From: Halarsenatibacter sp964462585
GTDB lineage: Bacteria > Bacillota > Halanaerobiia > Halanaerobiales > Halarsenatibacteraceae
NCBI GenBank assembly: GCA_964462585.1
Contig: CAYXAK010000001.1
Coordinates: forward strand, 62,001-126,000
DNA length: 64,000 bases
Direction of reading: 5' to 3'
The translations under genes and the position numbers were made by a program. Below the pieces are notes generated by a model. It was not told the DNA's origin. It made no database searches and worked only from the letters and a program-made list of their open reading frames with translations. This document shows positions 25,047 through 34,108 of the stretch, piece after piece. Numbering within the stretch: position 1 is the first letter of the stretch; the number at the start of each line of letters is the position of its first letter.

Positions 25047-26087
25047 CTCCTCCACAATTTGAGAAAATTTATCTCCTGATATAACCGAAATACCGCTGTC
25101 ATCGGCCCTCATCCTGGCCTCCTCCTCATTGTCCGGAGATGTGATGAAATATCCGGCGGACTCTTTCACCGCAGCCGCTACTTTAAGATCTGTGCCCGCC
25201 ACCCGGGAGATATTGCCGTGGTGATCTATCTCACCTGAGCCGGCGATTTTTTGGCCTGAAGTAAGATCCTCTTCTGTGAGCTGATTGTAGATCTCCAGAG
25301 CGAACATTATTCCTGCCGAGGGGCCGACAAGATCCCTTTCGGCAAATCGCACCAGCTCCGGCATACTGTATTCCAGGCCGGCGGTGGTTATCATTATTCC
25401 AAGAGAGGCCTGCCCCGGTCTATCGTGATGTTCGTATGTCGATATCTCTTCAGTCAGCTCCTCATCTTCCCTCTTTATCTTCAGCCTGACCGCCTCCCCG
25501 ATTTCTCTGTCGGAGATGATATCTACAGCTTCTGTCGCCATCTCTATCTCTCGACCGTTTATAGCAGTTATGATATCACCGGTTTTGAGATATCCTTCGG
25601 CCGGGCTGTCATCCAGGATATCTATCACTTCCACACCTATGCCTTTTATGCTCACATCAAAACCGACCTCTCTATAGGCAACAGCCTGAGCCTCAAGCTG
25701 GCTTTCCTCCATCAGCCTGGCCATCAAACCCACATATTCTTCTTCCGTCATACCCGGAGGCACGGAAGCTTCAACAGGTGTGAGCTCCGAATCCCGCTCC
25801 ACGGGCATGAGGACAAACTGAAATACATCCCACAGTGAAGCTCTTCTCTGACCTACAGAGGTCAGATAGAAACTGCCCCAGTCATCCTGACGATAGCTGT
25901 CTTCAACCTCTATAATCTCGTGCAGAGCAAGAGGCGGACCAGGCTCTATCAGATAATAGCCTGAGGGTATGAAGTTAAAGGCCACAAAAAGCAGCAGAAG
26001 TCCTGCGATAATTATTCGGTACACCGGCAGTCTTCTTTTCCTGCTCTCCCGCCCGGATTCAGTGTGATCGGGCATCTCCTCTTCCAT
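25026..26087 (-). CDS. ylbL: Membrane-anchored PDZ and Lon-like serine protease (YlbL)
   Basis: Secreted-face protease with an N-terminal membrane anchor (about residues 24-45), a PDZ domain (about 140-220) and a C-terminal Lon-type proteolytic domain. The nucleophile Ser lies in VGPSAGIMFALEIY and the partner Lys in GTDLKVAAAVKESAG. The homologues are B. subtilis YlbL and streptococcal SepM. I start at ATG 26087 behind AGGTG; GTG 26096 is the alternative. Length 353 is typical. It converges on tmcAL with 21 bases of antiparallel coding overlap, the order ylbL-ylbM known from Bacillus but with opposite orientation. Confidence 0.92.
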   Translation of the reverse strand: MEEEMPDHTESGRESRKRRLPVYRIIIAGLLLLFVAFNFIPSGYYLIEPGPPLALHEIIEVEDSYRQDDWGSFYLTSVGQRRASLWDVFQFVLMPVERDSELTPVEASVPPGMTEEEYVGLMARLMEESQLEAQAVAYREVGFDVSIKGIGVEVIDILDDSPAEGYLKTGDIITAINGREIEMATEAVDIISDREIGEAVRLKIKREDEELTEEISTYEHHDRPGQASLGIMITTAGLEYSMPELVRFAERDLVGPSAGIMFALEIYNQLTEEDLTSGQKIAGSGEIDHHGNISRVAGTDLKVAAAVKESAGYFITSPDNEEEARMRADDSGISVISGDKFSQIVEELRSVLD

Positions 26088-26168
26088 AGCATTCACCTGC
26101 TTTCATGGCTGTTATATTCTTGAATCGAATCATATTGATGTGATATATAGTTTAATTCAAAACAGATT

Positions 26169-27788
26169 TTAATATATCGCTACCTGACCGTCTGCCCTCG
26201 GTTCGCTGGCTCCAAATATGCTTTTCTCCTCCAGATCGGCAAGTACTATCTGTCCTCTGCCAAATCCACCTCTCTGCCAGGAGATCTCAACTTCATGTCC
26301 CCTGCGGGAGAGTGAACGGGCGAAACTGGCAGAATAACCGGGCTCGAGAAGGAGTTTTTTGTCCTGCTGCCAGCGCCAGCGCGGGGCATCGAGAGCTTCC
26401 TGAGGATTCATCTCATAATCTATCATATTCTGTATAACCTGGACATGGCCCTGGGGCTGCATGAATCCTCCCATAACACCAAAAGGACCTTCAAACCTGC
26501 CTTCATCGGAACGATAAAATCCCGGTATTATTGTGTGATAGGGCTTTTTCCCGGGAGCAGGCTGATTGCTGGATTCGCTGTCAGGCACAAAATTATGGCC
26601 CCTGTTATGGAGGGCAATACCGGTTTTCGGTATGACAATGCCCGAGCCGAAGCCGGTGAAATTGCTCTGAATGAAAGAAATTGAATTTCCTCTATCATCT
26701 GCCACCGCCAGATATACTGTTCCACTCCTGTCTATCTCTGCAGGTTCAGGAGTGAGCGCTTTCTCCCCAATCATCCCCCTCCTTCTCTCTATATAATCAT
26801 CTTCAAGCAGTCTTGCGGGGGAAATTTTCATCTTCTGGGGGTCACCTATATATTTTTTTCCATCAGCAAAGGACTGTTTGAGAGCCTCTACTGTCAGATG
26901 ATTTTCCTCAGGATCATAAAAATCATGATATTTCCAGGCAGAGATGATCTTCAGGGTCTGCAGGGCTATAAGGCCCTGGCCATTGGGCGGCAGCTCATAT
27001 ATTTTGTGCCCTCGATAGTCTATCTGAAGGGGATTGACAGGTTCCGGGGAATATTTCTCTAAATCCTCTTCGGCAAGGTAGCCGCCGCTCCTTTCGGCAT
27101 ATGTCAGTATCCTATCAGCTAGCTCACCCTGATAAAAATCCTCCACACCTCTTTCTGCCAGTTTTTTTAGTGTTTCAGCCTGATCCTGATTCCGCCAGAT
27201 CTCTCCGGCGGAGGGAGGCTCTCCCTTCTCTGTAAAACAATCGAGAAAGAGCTTTCGCTTCTCACCCTCTAAGTTCTCTGCATATTTCTCCACCGCTCTC
27301 TCCCAGTGGTAGGCAACGACAGGAGAAACCGGAAAACCATCCCGGGCAAACTCCATAGCCGGACCGAGCAGTTCGGTCCAGTCCAGTTCAGCGAGATTTT
27401 CCTTGATATATTTCCAGCCGGCAATCTGAGCGGGAACCGTCACACCTTCCCAGCCATAGGGGCCCAATTTTTCCTCTGAATCCATCTTTTTTTGCAGCAA
27501 ATCACGGGGATAGCCACGGGGGAGCCAGCCGGAAGCATTGAGACCTTTTATCTCACCTCCATGGGAAAAAAGGGCAAAACAATCACCTCCCAGACCGTTT
27601 GAAGTGGGCTCCACCACGGTCAGGGCAGCAGCTGTGGCCAGAGCGGCATCAAAAGCATTGCCTCCCTTCTGCAGCATCCTCAAACCAGCACCGGCAGCCA
27701 GCGGTTGAGAGGTAGCAACTGCACCCCTTTTGCCCATGATGACCTGGCGCTGAGAAGAAAAACGCTGGCTGTGAAAATTAAAATTCAT
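26169..27788 (-). CDS. Gamma-glutamyltransferase-like protein (YwrD type)
   Basis: Ntn-hydrolase of the gamma-glutamyltranspeptidase family, which self-cleaves before a Thr. The likely nucleophile Thr is in the segment RSGTVYLAVADDRGNSISF, followed by the VMGGFMQPQGHVQ oxyanion region. The N-terminal half has GGNAFDAALATAAALTVVEP and NGLGGDCFALF. Length 539 is normal. No signal peptide is visible, so it is probably cytoplasmic, like YwrD rather than secreted Ggt. It starts directly after the sensor kinase stop behind GGGAGGGAG, so it is part of that operon. The substrate (glutathione, a gamma-glutamyl peptide, or another) is open. Confidence 0.88.
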   Translation of the reverse strand: MNFNFHSQRFSSQRQVIMGKRGAVATSQPLAAGAGLRMLQKGGNAFDAALATAAALTVVEPTSNGLGGDCFALFSHGGEIKGLNASGWLPRGYPRDLLQKKMDSEEKLGPYGWEGVTVPAQIAGWKYIKENLAELDWTELLGPAMEFARDGFPVSPVVAYHWERAVEKYAENLEGEKRKLFLDCFTEKGEPPSAGEIWRNQDQAETLKKLAERGVEDFYQGELADRILTYAERSGGYLAEEDLEKYSPEPVNPLQIDYRGHKIYELPPNGQGLIALQTLKIISAWKYHDFYDPEENHLTVEALKQSFADGKKYIGDPQKMKISPARLLEDDYIERRRGMIGEKALTPEPAEIDRSGTVYLAVADDRGNSISFIQSNFTGFGSGIVIPKTGIALHNRGHNFVPDSESSNQPAPGKKPYHTIIPGFYRSDEGRFEGPFGVMGGFMQPQGHVQVIQNMIDYEMNPQEALDAPRWRWQQDKKLLLEPGYSASFARSLSRRGHEVEISWQRGGFGRGQIVLADLEEKSIFGASEPRADGQVAIY

Positions 27789-29174
27789 CTATATCTCCCT
27801 CCCTGCAGGCAGAATCAGCAGAAATTCTGTGCCCTCTTCTCCGCTGTTGACCTCGATCTCACCTTCCATGGCCTCTACCAGCTCCTTAACTATTGCAAGT
27901 CCCAGACCGGTCCCTCCCGTTTCCCGTGAGCGGGAGCTATCGGTGCGATAAAACCTCTCAAAGATCAGCTCCTGCTCACCCGGAGGGATACCGATACCGG
28001 TATCTCTTACTTTGAGTTTTAATTTGCCGTCATCTCCGGCAGCTCTGACCTCAATTTCTCCGCCGGGCTCTGAATATTTTATGGCATTTGATATCAGGTT
28101 TTCCAGCACGGTTCTCAGAGCTTCTCTGTCCTGCACAATTTCGCTGTTCTCAAGGTCCAGCTCAAAATTAAGTTTTAATCTGCTCTCACCTGCTTTTGTC
28201 ACAAATCTCCTTCTCAGTTTCTGAAACAGCACTCTCAGGTCGATCTTTTCGGGCTCCAGATTCTGTGCTTTCTTCTCCGCTGCCGTCAGCTCTTCAAACC
28301 TCTCCGTAAGCTGGATCAGTCTCCGAACTTCCTCTTCCAGCCCCTGCCTGGTTTTTTTATCCCAGGTCATCATGCCGTCGGAGAGGGCTTCCAGATAATT
28401 TTTTAAATTGCCCAGAGGGGTGCGCATCTCGTGGCTTATATCTGAAACAGATTGTCTGCGAACTCTTTCCAGATATTTTAAACGATCACTCAGGGAATCG
28501 ATAGCACCGGCAAGACTCTGGAATTCCACGCCCTTCTCCAGGGGCACATTTACATCATATTCTCCTTCTTCAATTTTTTCAACAGCAGCCACCAGCTTCT
28601 CTATAGGTTTTGTATGCCTTTTGACAAGGCCAAAGATCAAAAGCCCGGCCATAAAGATCAAAAGGGCGGCAAGGGGGATAAGAAATCTGTTTATGTTTCT
28701 GCGCAGTCTCTCTGTCTGAGCATCAATCTCCTGCAGAACTGCTGCCTGCCCATCATCCTCTGGCCAGTAAAAAAAGCCGAATTCTTCTCCATCTATCTCA
28801 ACTCTCAGGCCCTCTTCTATGACCTCTGTCATCGCAGCCGGACCCCGCTCCTCCATCATCCTGTGGCCTCTTTCAGCGGGCATTCTCATATTTCTCATAT
28901 GATGATCTTCCATATGATTCCTGTCAGGTATATATTCAATATTGTTTTCGGAGGCAAAGTCCCTGATCATCATCTGCACCTGGGACCTGCTGCCCGTCTC
29001 CTCGTAGATTGTTTCTGCCCGGGCCAGAAATTCATCCAGCTCTCTGGCTGATTCATCCAGCCTGTATTGAGAAAAATAGCGTTCAAAACCTATATTGAAT
29101 ACAACCGCCACGCTGATTACAGTGATGATGATGATCGCCATTACTCCCAGAAAAATCTTAAGCTTAAGACTCAT
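27789..29174 (-). CDS. Sensor histidine kinase with His/Met-rich sensor loop
   Basis: Two-membrane-segment kinase (about residues 7-28 and 163-184) with an external domain between, a HAMP-like linker, and HisKA plus HATPase domains. The phosphorylated residue is His248 in DISHEMRTPL; ENLISNAIKYS and RDTGIGIP mark the ATP site. The external domain has an unusual cluster at residues 87-107 with His87, 91, 92, 104 and Met88, 93, 96, 98, 106, 107. That could bind a soft metal such as Cu or Ag, but this is inference. It overlaps the regulator gene by 11 bases and runs straight into the GGT-like gene. Confidence 0.92.
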   Translation of the reverse strand: MSLKLKIFLGVMAIIIITVISVAVVFNIGFERYFSQYRLDESARELDEFLARAETIYEETGSRSQVQMMIRDFASENNIEYIPDRNHMEDHHMRNMRMPAERGHRMMEERGPAAMTEVIEEGLRVEIDGEEFGFFYWPEDDGQAAVLQEIDAQTERLRRNINRFLIPLAALLIFMAGLLIFGLVKRHTKPIEKLVAAVEKIEEGEYDVNVPLEKGVEFQSLAGAIDSLSDRLKYLERVRRQSVSDISHEMRTPLGNLKNYLEALSDGMMTWDKKTRQGLEEEVRRLIQLTERFEELTAAEKKAQNLEPEKIDLRVLFQKLRRRFVTKAGESRLKLNFELDLENSEIVQDREALRTVLENLISNAIKYSEPGGEIEVRAAGDDGKLKLKVRDTGIGIPPGEQELIFERFYRTDSSRSRETGGTGLGLAIVKELVEAMEGEIEVNSGEEGTEFLLILPAGREI

Positions 29175-29865
29175 CGTCGATCTCGCTCCTGCTCAGCCTG
29201 TAGCCCATACCGTAAACGGTTTCTATCAGCTCATCTCTTTCTATATTCAGTTTCTGCCGCAGATTTTTAATATGCACATCTATGGTGCGGTCATAACCTT
29301 CATAATCCAGACCCAGCACCCTGTCAACGAGCTGCTCCCTGCTCAAAACCTGCCCTGCATGCTTGATAAAGGTATGGAGCAGTTTAAACTGGGTGGATGT
29401 CAGCTCAACTTTCTCATCTTCCAGATAGACCTCCCGGGCCTGAGGGTATACCTTGAGAGAATGCCGGGGAAGTTCGATTGTCTTCTCATTTTCCATCACA
29501 ATTCCGGCTCTCTTCAATACGGCCTTTACCCTGGCCACAAGCTCTCTGGGGCTGAAGGGTTTTACCAGATAATCATCAGCACCACGCTCAAATCCTGCCA
29601 CACGTTCTTCTTCATTGCTGCGGGCTGTGAGCATAATTATAGGCAGATCCGACCTCTCCCTCACTGTCCCGGCTATCTCTTCGCCTGAAGTGCCCGGCAG
29701 CATCAAATCCAGCACCAGAAGATCAAATTCTTCGGCAAATATTCTCTCCAGAGCTTTATCGCCCCTGGAGATGGTGATGACTTCAAAGCCTTCCTCCTCC
29801 AGATAACTGCGAACCACTTCTCTAACTTTTTTTTCATCATCGACAACCAAAATTTTTGCCGTCAT
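29164..29865 (-). CDS. OmpR-family response regulator
   Basis: DNA-binding response regulator of 233 residues. The receiver domain covers about 1-120, with acidic pocket DD9-10, phosphorylation Asp53 (LVLDLMLPG), and Lys in VKPFSP. The winged-helix output domain covers about 130-228, including YDRTIDVHIKNLRQKL and TVYGMGYRL. It is first in the unit with the kinase and the GGT-like gene, which is the likeliest target together with its own promoter. The 73-base upstream gap mostly holds the preceding terminator; I see no clear direct repeats for binding. Confidence 0.94.
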   Translation of the reverse strand: MTAKILVVDDEKKVREVVRSYLEEEGFEVITISRGDKALERIFAEEFDLLVLDLMLPGTSGEEIAGTVRERSDLPIIMLTARSNEEERVAGFERGADDYLVKPFSPRELVARVKAVLKRAGIVMENEKTIELPRHSLKVYPQAREVYLEDEKVELTSTQFKLLHTFIKHAGQVLSREQLVDRVLGLDYEGYDRTIDVHIKNLRQKLNIERDELIETVYGMGYRLSRSEIDDES

Positions 29866-29889
29866 ACCTCTCTAACCTCACTTTAAAAA

Positions 29890-29912
29890 GGGACCAGAGC
29901 TGGGCTGGCCCC
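29890..29912 (-). terminator. Terminator after the ammonia-lyase gene
   Basis: GGGACCAG (29890-29897) pairs with CTGGCCCC (29905-29912) with one mismatch, and the minus strand continues with TTTTT. It ends the long Asp23-to-ammonia-lyase transcript and separates it from the two-component unit. Confidence 0.65.
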
Positions 29913-29938
29913 TCAAATTATCCTTCTTTATTACTGTG

Positions 29939-30940
29939 TCAGAGGAGATTGTTTTTTAAGATCTTACCGATTAATTGATGATCTATATTTCCCCCGGAGA
30001 TCAGGCAGACCACAGGACCGCTGACACCGCTGAAATCTATTTTGTCCAGGGCGGCAACCGGAGCACATCCGGCGAGTTCAGCCACAATCTTGGCCTTGTT
30101 CATCAGCTTCAAGAATGATTCCTGCATATCATTTTCACTTACATTTATCATATCTCTGACATTATCCCTGACCAGCGAAAAAGTTAGCCGGCCGGGACTG
30201 GCAACTTTAATCCCATCTGCCAGTGTTTCGATATTATCCAGCTCAACCCTGCTTTCTCTGGCCAGGGAGCTGGTCATGGAGGCGGCTCCTTCAGCTTCCA
30301 CTCCCACAACATCCGTTCCCGGTGAGAGGATGTTCCTTGCCAGGCTCACTCCGGATACTCCCCCACCACCTCCCACAGGACAGATCACCATCGCCGGCTC
30401 CTGTAAGGTGGTGAAGATCTCCCAGCCCATGGTGGCATTGCCCAGGATTATATCCTGATCATCGAAGCTGGATATGTACATCATATCTCTATCCTCTGCC
30501 AGCTTTTTCGCCCTGCCAACTGCCTCATCATAGGTGCTGCCCTCTACAATCACTTCCGCACCGTAGCTGTTGAGCTTTTTGATCTTTATTTCCGGAGTTC
30601 CCTCGGGCACCAGAACCGCGGCTGGAATAGTCCTGAGGCAGGCAGAGAGTGAAAGACCGAGACCGTGGTTGCCAGAAGAAGCTGTGATCACACCTTCTTT
30701 TAATTTCTCTTCATCGAGATTGGAAAGTTTATGGGCATTTCCTCTTATTTTAAAGGCCCCCGTCCTCTGTAAATTTTCCAGTTTGAGATAGATATCAACG
30801 CCATATTCCTCACTCAATCCCTCACAGAAACTGCAGGGAGTCCAGTTAATATAATCATCTATACCGGCTCTTATCTGACGCAGCTTCATTTTATCCAGTG
30901 CTCTCAATTTATTATCAGATAAAATCTCTTGATTTTCCAC
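29939..30940 (-). CDS. Threonine/serine ammonia-lyase (PLP)
   Basis: Pyridoxal-phosphate enzyme that deaminates threonine to 2-oxobutyrate or serine to pyruvate. The PLP Lys is in GAFKIRGN (about residue 64), ASSGNHG is the substrate loop, the phosphate loop is CPVGGGGGVSG, and the C-terminal SGGN motif is present. At 333 residues it lacks a C-terminal ACT domain, so it resembles the catabolic TdcB type rather than feedback-regulated IlvA. Serine racemase is a close alternative. It follows coaD by 38 bases. Where spore-formers often have ylbJ after coaD, this gene is found. Confidence 0.88.
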   Translation of the reverse strand: MENQEILSDNKLRALDKMKLRQIRAGIDDYINWTPCSFCEGLSEEYGVDIYLKLENLQRTGAFKIRGNAHKLSNLDEEKLKEGVITASSGNHGLGLSLSACLRTIPAAVLVPEGTPEIKIKKLNSYGAEVIVEGSTYDEAVGRAKKLAEDRDMMYISSFDDQDIILGNATMGWEIFTTLQEPAMVICPVGGGGGVSGVSLARNILSPGTDVVGVEAEGAASMTSSLARESRVELDNIETLADGIKVASPGRLTFSLVRDNVRDMINVSENDMQESFLKLMNKAKIVAELAGCAPVAALDKIDFSGVSGPVVCLISGGNIDHQLIGKILKNNLL

Positions 30941-30978
30941 TTATCTGTAAACCTCCCCCAACATAAACTGCAGTATAT

Positions 30979-31464
30979 TTATTCACAGGAAAACTTCTCC
31001 TGCAAAGCCCGGGCTGAACTCTCAGGAACAAAATGTGAGATCTCCCCCTCGTAACTGGCGATATCCTTGATCAGGCTTGAACTGACATGGGCGTATTCAG
31101 ATTCAGTCATCAGGAAAACAGTCTCAATCTCTTCCGCCATCTCCTTATTCATCGTCGCCATCTGCTTTTCATTTTCAAAATCGGATATAGATCTCAACCC
31201 CCGCAGTATGGCAGTGGCCTGGCGGGATCTGACATAATCAACCGTGAGTCCTGAAAAGGAATCGACCTCAACTTCGGTATGTTCCTGCAGGGCCTCCTCC
31301 AGGATTTTAACCCGTTCTTCAGGAGAAAAAAGAGGTTTTTTCTCGGGGTTTTCCACCACCGCCACTATCAGCCTGTCAAAAATATCTATTCCTCTGCTCA
31401 CAATATTAAGATGACCATATGTAACGGGATCAAAGCTGCCGGGATAGATAGCTGTCTTGCTCAT
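30979..31464 (-). CDS. coaD: Phosphopantetheine adenylyltransferase
   Basis: Penultimate step of coenzyme A synthesis, transferring AMP from ATP to 4'-phosphopantetheine. The YPGSFDPVTYGHLNIV motif with the T/HxGH-type GHL, the RGLRSISDFENEKQM segment and the VSSSLIKDIAS motif are standard. Length 161 is typical. It is paired with rsmD (25 bases), the widespread rsmD-coaD order. Confidence 0.97.
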   Translation of the reverse strand: MSKTAIYPGSFDPVTYGHLNIVSRGIDIFDRLIVAVVENPEKKPLFSPEERVKILEEALQEHTEVEVDSFSGLTVDYVRSRQATAILRGLRSISDFENEKQMATMNKEMAEEIETVFLMTESEYAHVSSSLIKDIASYEGEISHFVPESSARALQEKFSCE

Positions 31465-31489
31465 GTTATATACACTCCAGAATATAAAT

Positions 31490-32035
31490 TTAACCCTGAT
31501 ATTCGAGCAGCAGAATGCCCGTGGTGCCGTACTCTTTTTCCCTTAAGACGAGATAATCGTCCAGGTCGATCTCCGGCTTCTCCCTCACATAGTACTCAAC
31601 AACCAGAATAGCAGGATTGATGAGGCATTCTTTTGTGATCAATTCCTCCAGTACTTTGTCATATTCGTCTGAATCATAGGGGGGATCGATAAAAATAAGA
31701 TCAAATTTTTTGTCGGTATAGGAAAGATAGCTCCTGGCTTTATTGCATACCACTTCACTCACATCTTCGCTGTGGGTGAGTTCAATATTCTCTTTGATTA
31801 TATTGCAGTTGGTGTGATCAATCTCCACAAATGTTACACAATCAGCACCTCTGCTGGCAGCTTCCAGGCCCAGGTTGCCAAAACCTGCATATAGATCCAG
31901 ACATTTTGATTCACGGGGGAAATCCAGTATCATGTTGAAAACTGCTTCCTTAACCACATCCTTGGTGGGCCTTACCTTATCAGAGTCTCCAGTTTTAAGC
32001 CGTGTGCCCTTTGCACGTCCTGAGATGATGCGCAT
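31490..32035 (-). CDS. rsmD: 16S rRNA (guanine-966-N2)-methyltransferase
   Basis: SAM-dependent methyltransferase acting on G966 in the 30S subunit. The RIISGRAKGTRL N-terminus, the LDLYAGFGNLGLEAASRGA SAM site and the catalytic DPPY in FIDPPYDSDEY are seen. Length 181 is normal. It lies between recG and coaD in the same transcript. Confidence 0.95.
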   Translation of the reverse strand: MRIISGRAKGTRLKTGDSDKVRPTKDVVKEAVFNMILDFPRESKCLDLYAGFGNLGLEAASRGADCVTFVEIDHTNCNIIKENIELTHSEDVSEVVCNKARSYLSYTDKKFDLIFIDPPYDSDEYDKVLEELITKECLINPAILVVEYYVREKPEIDLDDYLVLREKEYGTTGILLLEYQG

Positions 32036-32056
32036 TTAAATCACAGCCTTCCCATT

Positions 32057-34108
32057 TTAAATCCTTTCCAGCTTTTCGGCCTTCTGGCATAATTTATAAT
32101 ATACTCCATCTCTTCTGCCGGAATTGAGATATTTTTCCGCTTCAGCATGTGCCCTCTCAATAAGCTCTTTATCCCGGAAAATGTCAGCCACCTTGAGCTC
32201 GGAATGGCCGTGCTGTCTGGTGCCGAAGAACTCTCCCGGTCCTCTGATCTCCAGATCTTTTCTGGCAATATCAAAGCCATCATCTTCATTTACCATGGTG
32301 GCCAGTCTTTTTCTTCCCTGATCGGTGGCGGGATCTGAGATCAGAACACAGTAGGATTTTTTCTGCCCTCTGCCCACCCGTCCTCTGAGCTGGTGAAGCT
32401 GAGCGAGGCCGAAGCGATCGGCATTCTCTATTATCATAAATGTAGCCTTTTCGATATCGATGCCGACTTCAATCACCGAAGTTGTAACGAGCACATCGAT
32501 CTCATCCCGGCGGAATTTCTGCATGATATTCCTCTTGTCTTCATATTTCATTCGCCCATGCAGGAGCTCAACTGCAAAATCTCTCAGCTTCTCATCTTCC
32601 AGAACCTCCTTTCTCTCCACTGCAGAGACGAGATCGGGAAGTTTTTGAGAAGGTTCTCTGAGGGGACAGACTATATAGGCTTTTTCTCCCCGCCTGAGCC
32701 TGGACCGCAGAAATTCGTAGATGTCATCATAATCTTCCCTCTGCCGCCATACTGTTACAACCGGTGCCCTGCCCCCGGGCAGCTCATCGATGACAGTTAT
32801 ATCGAGTCCGCCGAAAAAAGCAAGAGCCATCGAACGGGGTATAGGTGTGGCAGTCATGACCAGAACATCCATATTCTCCTCTTTCTCAATTAACTTCTTT
32901 CTCTGATCGACGCCAAAACGGTGCTGTTCATCTATAACAGCCAGCCCTATCTCCTCACAGTTTTTCTCTCTTTCCAGCAGGGCGTGAGTTCCCACCAGTA
33001 TATCGACTTCACCCCGGGTAATTTCATTCTCGATTCTTTCTCTTTCCCCCGGGCTGAGGCTGCCAGTAAAAAGCTCCAGATTCAACTCTAAATCCGCATA
33101 GTGTTCCTGCAGTGAGATAAGGTGCTGTTCGGCCAGAATCTCGGTGGGAGTCATTACCAATCCCATATTATCATTGTTAACAGCGGTCAGTAAAGCCAGA
33201 GCTGCCACCACAGTCTTGCCTGAGCCCACATCCCCCTGCAGAAGCCGGTGCATTACAGCAGGTGATTCCATATCACCGGCAATCTGATGCCAGGCCTTCT
33301 TCTGGGCTGAGGTCATCTCAAAATCAAGCTGCTGGAAAAAATTCGCCACTGAATTCAGATCCGGGCTCTGTATTTTGCCGGACTTATGCTGATTAGCCCC
33401 TCTGTTTTTCAGCTGTTTTAGCTGCAGCAAAAAGAGCTCATTAAAAGCCAGCCGCTCTCTGGCCATAATAAAAGCTCTGCGGCTGGAAGGGAAGTGATAT
33501 TCTCTGATAGCTTTCCTGATATCAAAAAGATCAGTGCCGGCCTCAACACTTTTCGGCATCCAGTCCTCGAGAAGATGGAGATATTCGTCGAGGGCTCTCA
33601 GGAGAATGCGCCGAAAATTTCTCTGGGAGATTCCATCGGCCAGCGAATAGATCGGAATCACCCGGTTGGTGTGAAAGTGGTTTTCACTGTCGGCCTTTTC
33701 ATAAACAGGATTGACAATTTTTTTGCGGCCGTATCTCCGCCAGTATTCCTCACTTACCTCCCCGAAGATGAAAAAAACCTCACCTTTTGTGAAATTTTGA
33801 GCCAGATAAGCCTGATTAAACCAGATTGCATCAATCTTACAGCTGCCATCTGTGAAGGTGACTCTGAGCAGGTTGAGATCTGATTTCAGATTCATCATTC
33901 TTTTTGTGAGGACTTCCCCTCTGATGAGGGCTTTCTCTCCTGGCCTAATCTCATCACAGGGGCACAGAATGCTTCTATCTTCATAATCCCGGGGAAAATA
34001 ATACAGAAGGTCTCTCAGATTCTCAATTCCCAGCTCCTTAAATTTATCGGCCCGGGCAGGTCCCACACCCTTCAATGCTTCAATCCTCTTCAATCCATCT
34101 CTTTTCAT
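32057..34108 (-). CDS. recG: ATP-dependent DNA helicase RecG
   Basis: Reverses stalled replication forks and processes Holliday junctions. The N-terminal wedge (OB) domain covers about residues 50-160. Helicase motif I GDVGSGKTVVAA lies near 290, the DEQHRFGV box near 390, and the RGRVGRGQKKSYC motif VI near 600. The C-terminal GPGEFFGTRQHG is typical. Length 683 is standard. The start ATG overlaps the degV stop as ATGA. The position after fakA and degV matches the yloV-recG order of Bacillus. Confidence 0.97.
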   Translation of the reverse strand: MKRDGLKRIEALKGVGPARADKFKELGIENLRDLLYYFPRDYEDRSILCPCDEIRPGEKALIRGEVLTKRMMNLKSDLNLLRVTFTDGSCKIDAIWFNQAYLAQNFTKGEVFFIFGEVSEEYWRRYGRKKIVNPVYEKADSENHFHTNRVIPIYSLADGISQRNFRRILLRALDEYLHLLEDWMPKSVEAGTDLFDIRKAIREYHFPSSRRAFIMARERLAFNELFLLQLKQLKNRGANQHKSGKIQSPDLNSVANFFQQLDFEMTSAQKKAWHQIAGDMESPAVMHRLLQGDVGSGKTVVAALALLTAVNNDNMGLVMTPTEILAEQHLISLQEHYADLELNLELFTGSLSPGERERIENEITRGEVDILVGTHALLEREKNCEEIGLAVIDEQHRFGVDQRKKLIEKEENMDVLVMTATPIPRSMALAFFGGLDITVIDELPGGRAPVVTVWRQREDYDDIYEFLRSRLRRGEKAYIVCPLREPSQKLPDLVSAVERKEVLEDEKLRDFAVELLHGRMKYEDKRNIMQKFRRDEIDVLVTTSVIEVGIDIEKATFMIIENADRFGLAQLHQLRGRVGRGQKKSYCVLISDPATDQGRKRLATMVNEDDGFDIARKDLEIRGPGEFFGTRQHGHSELKVADIFRDKELIERAHAEAEKYLNSGRRDGVYYKLCQKAEKLERI

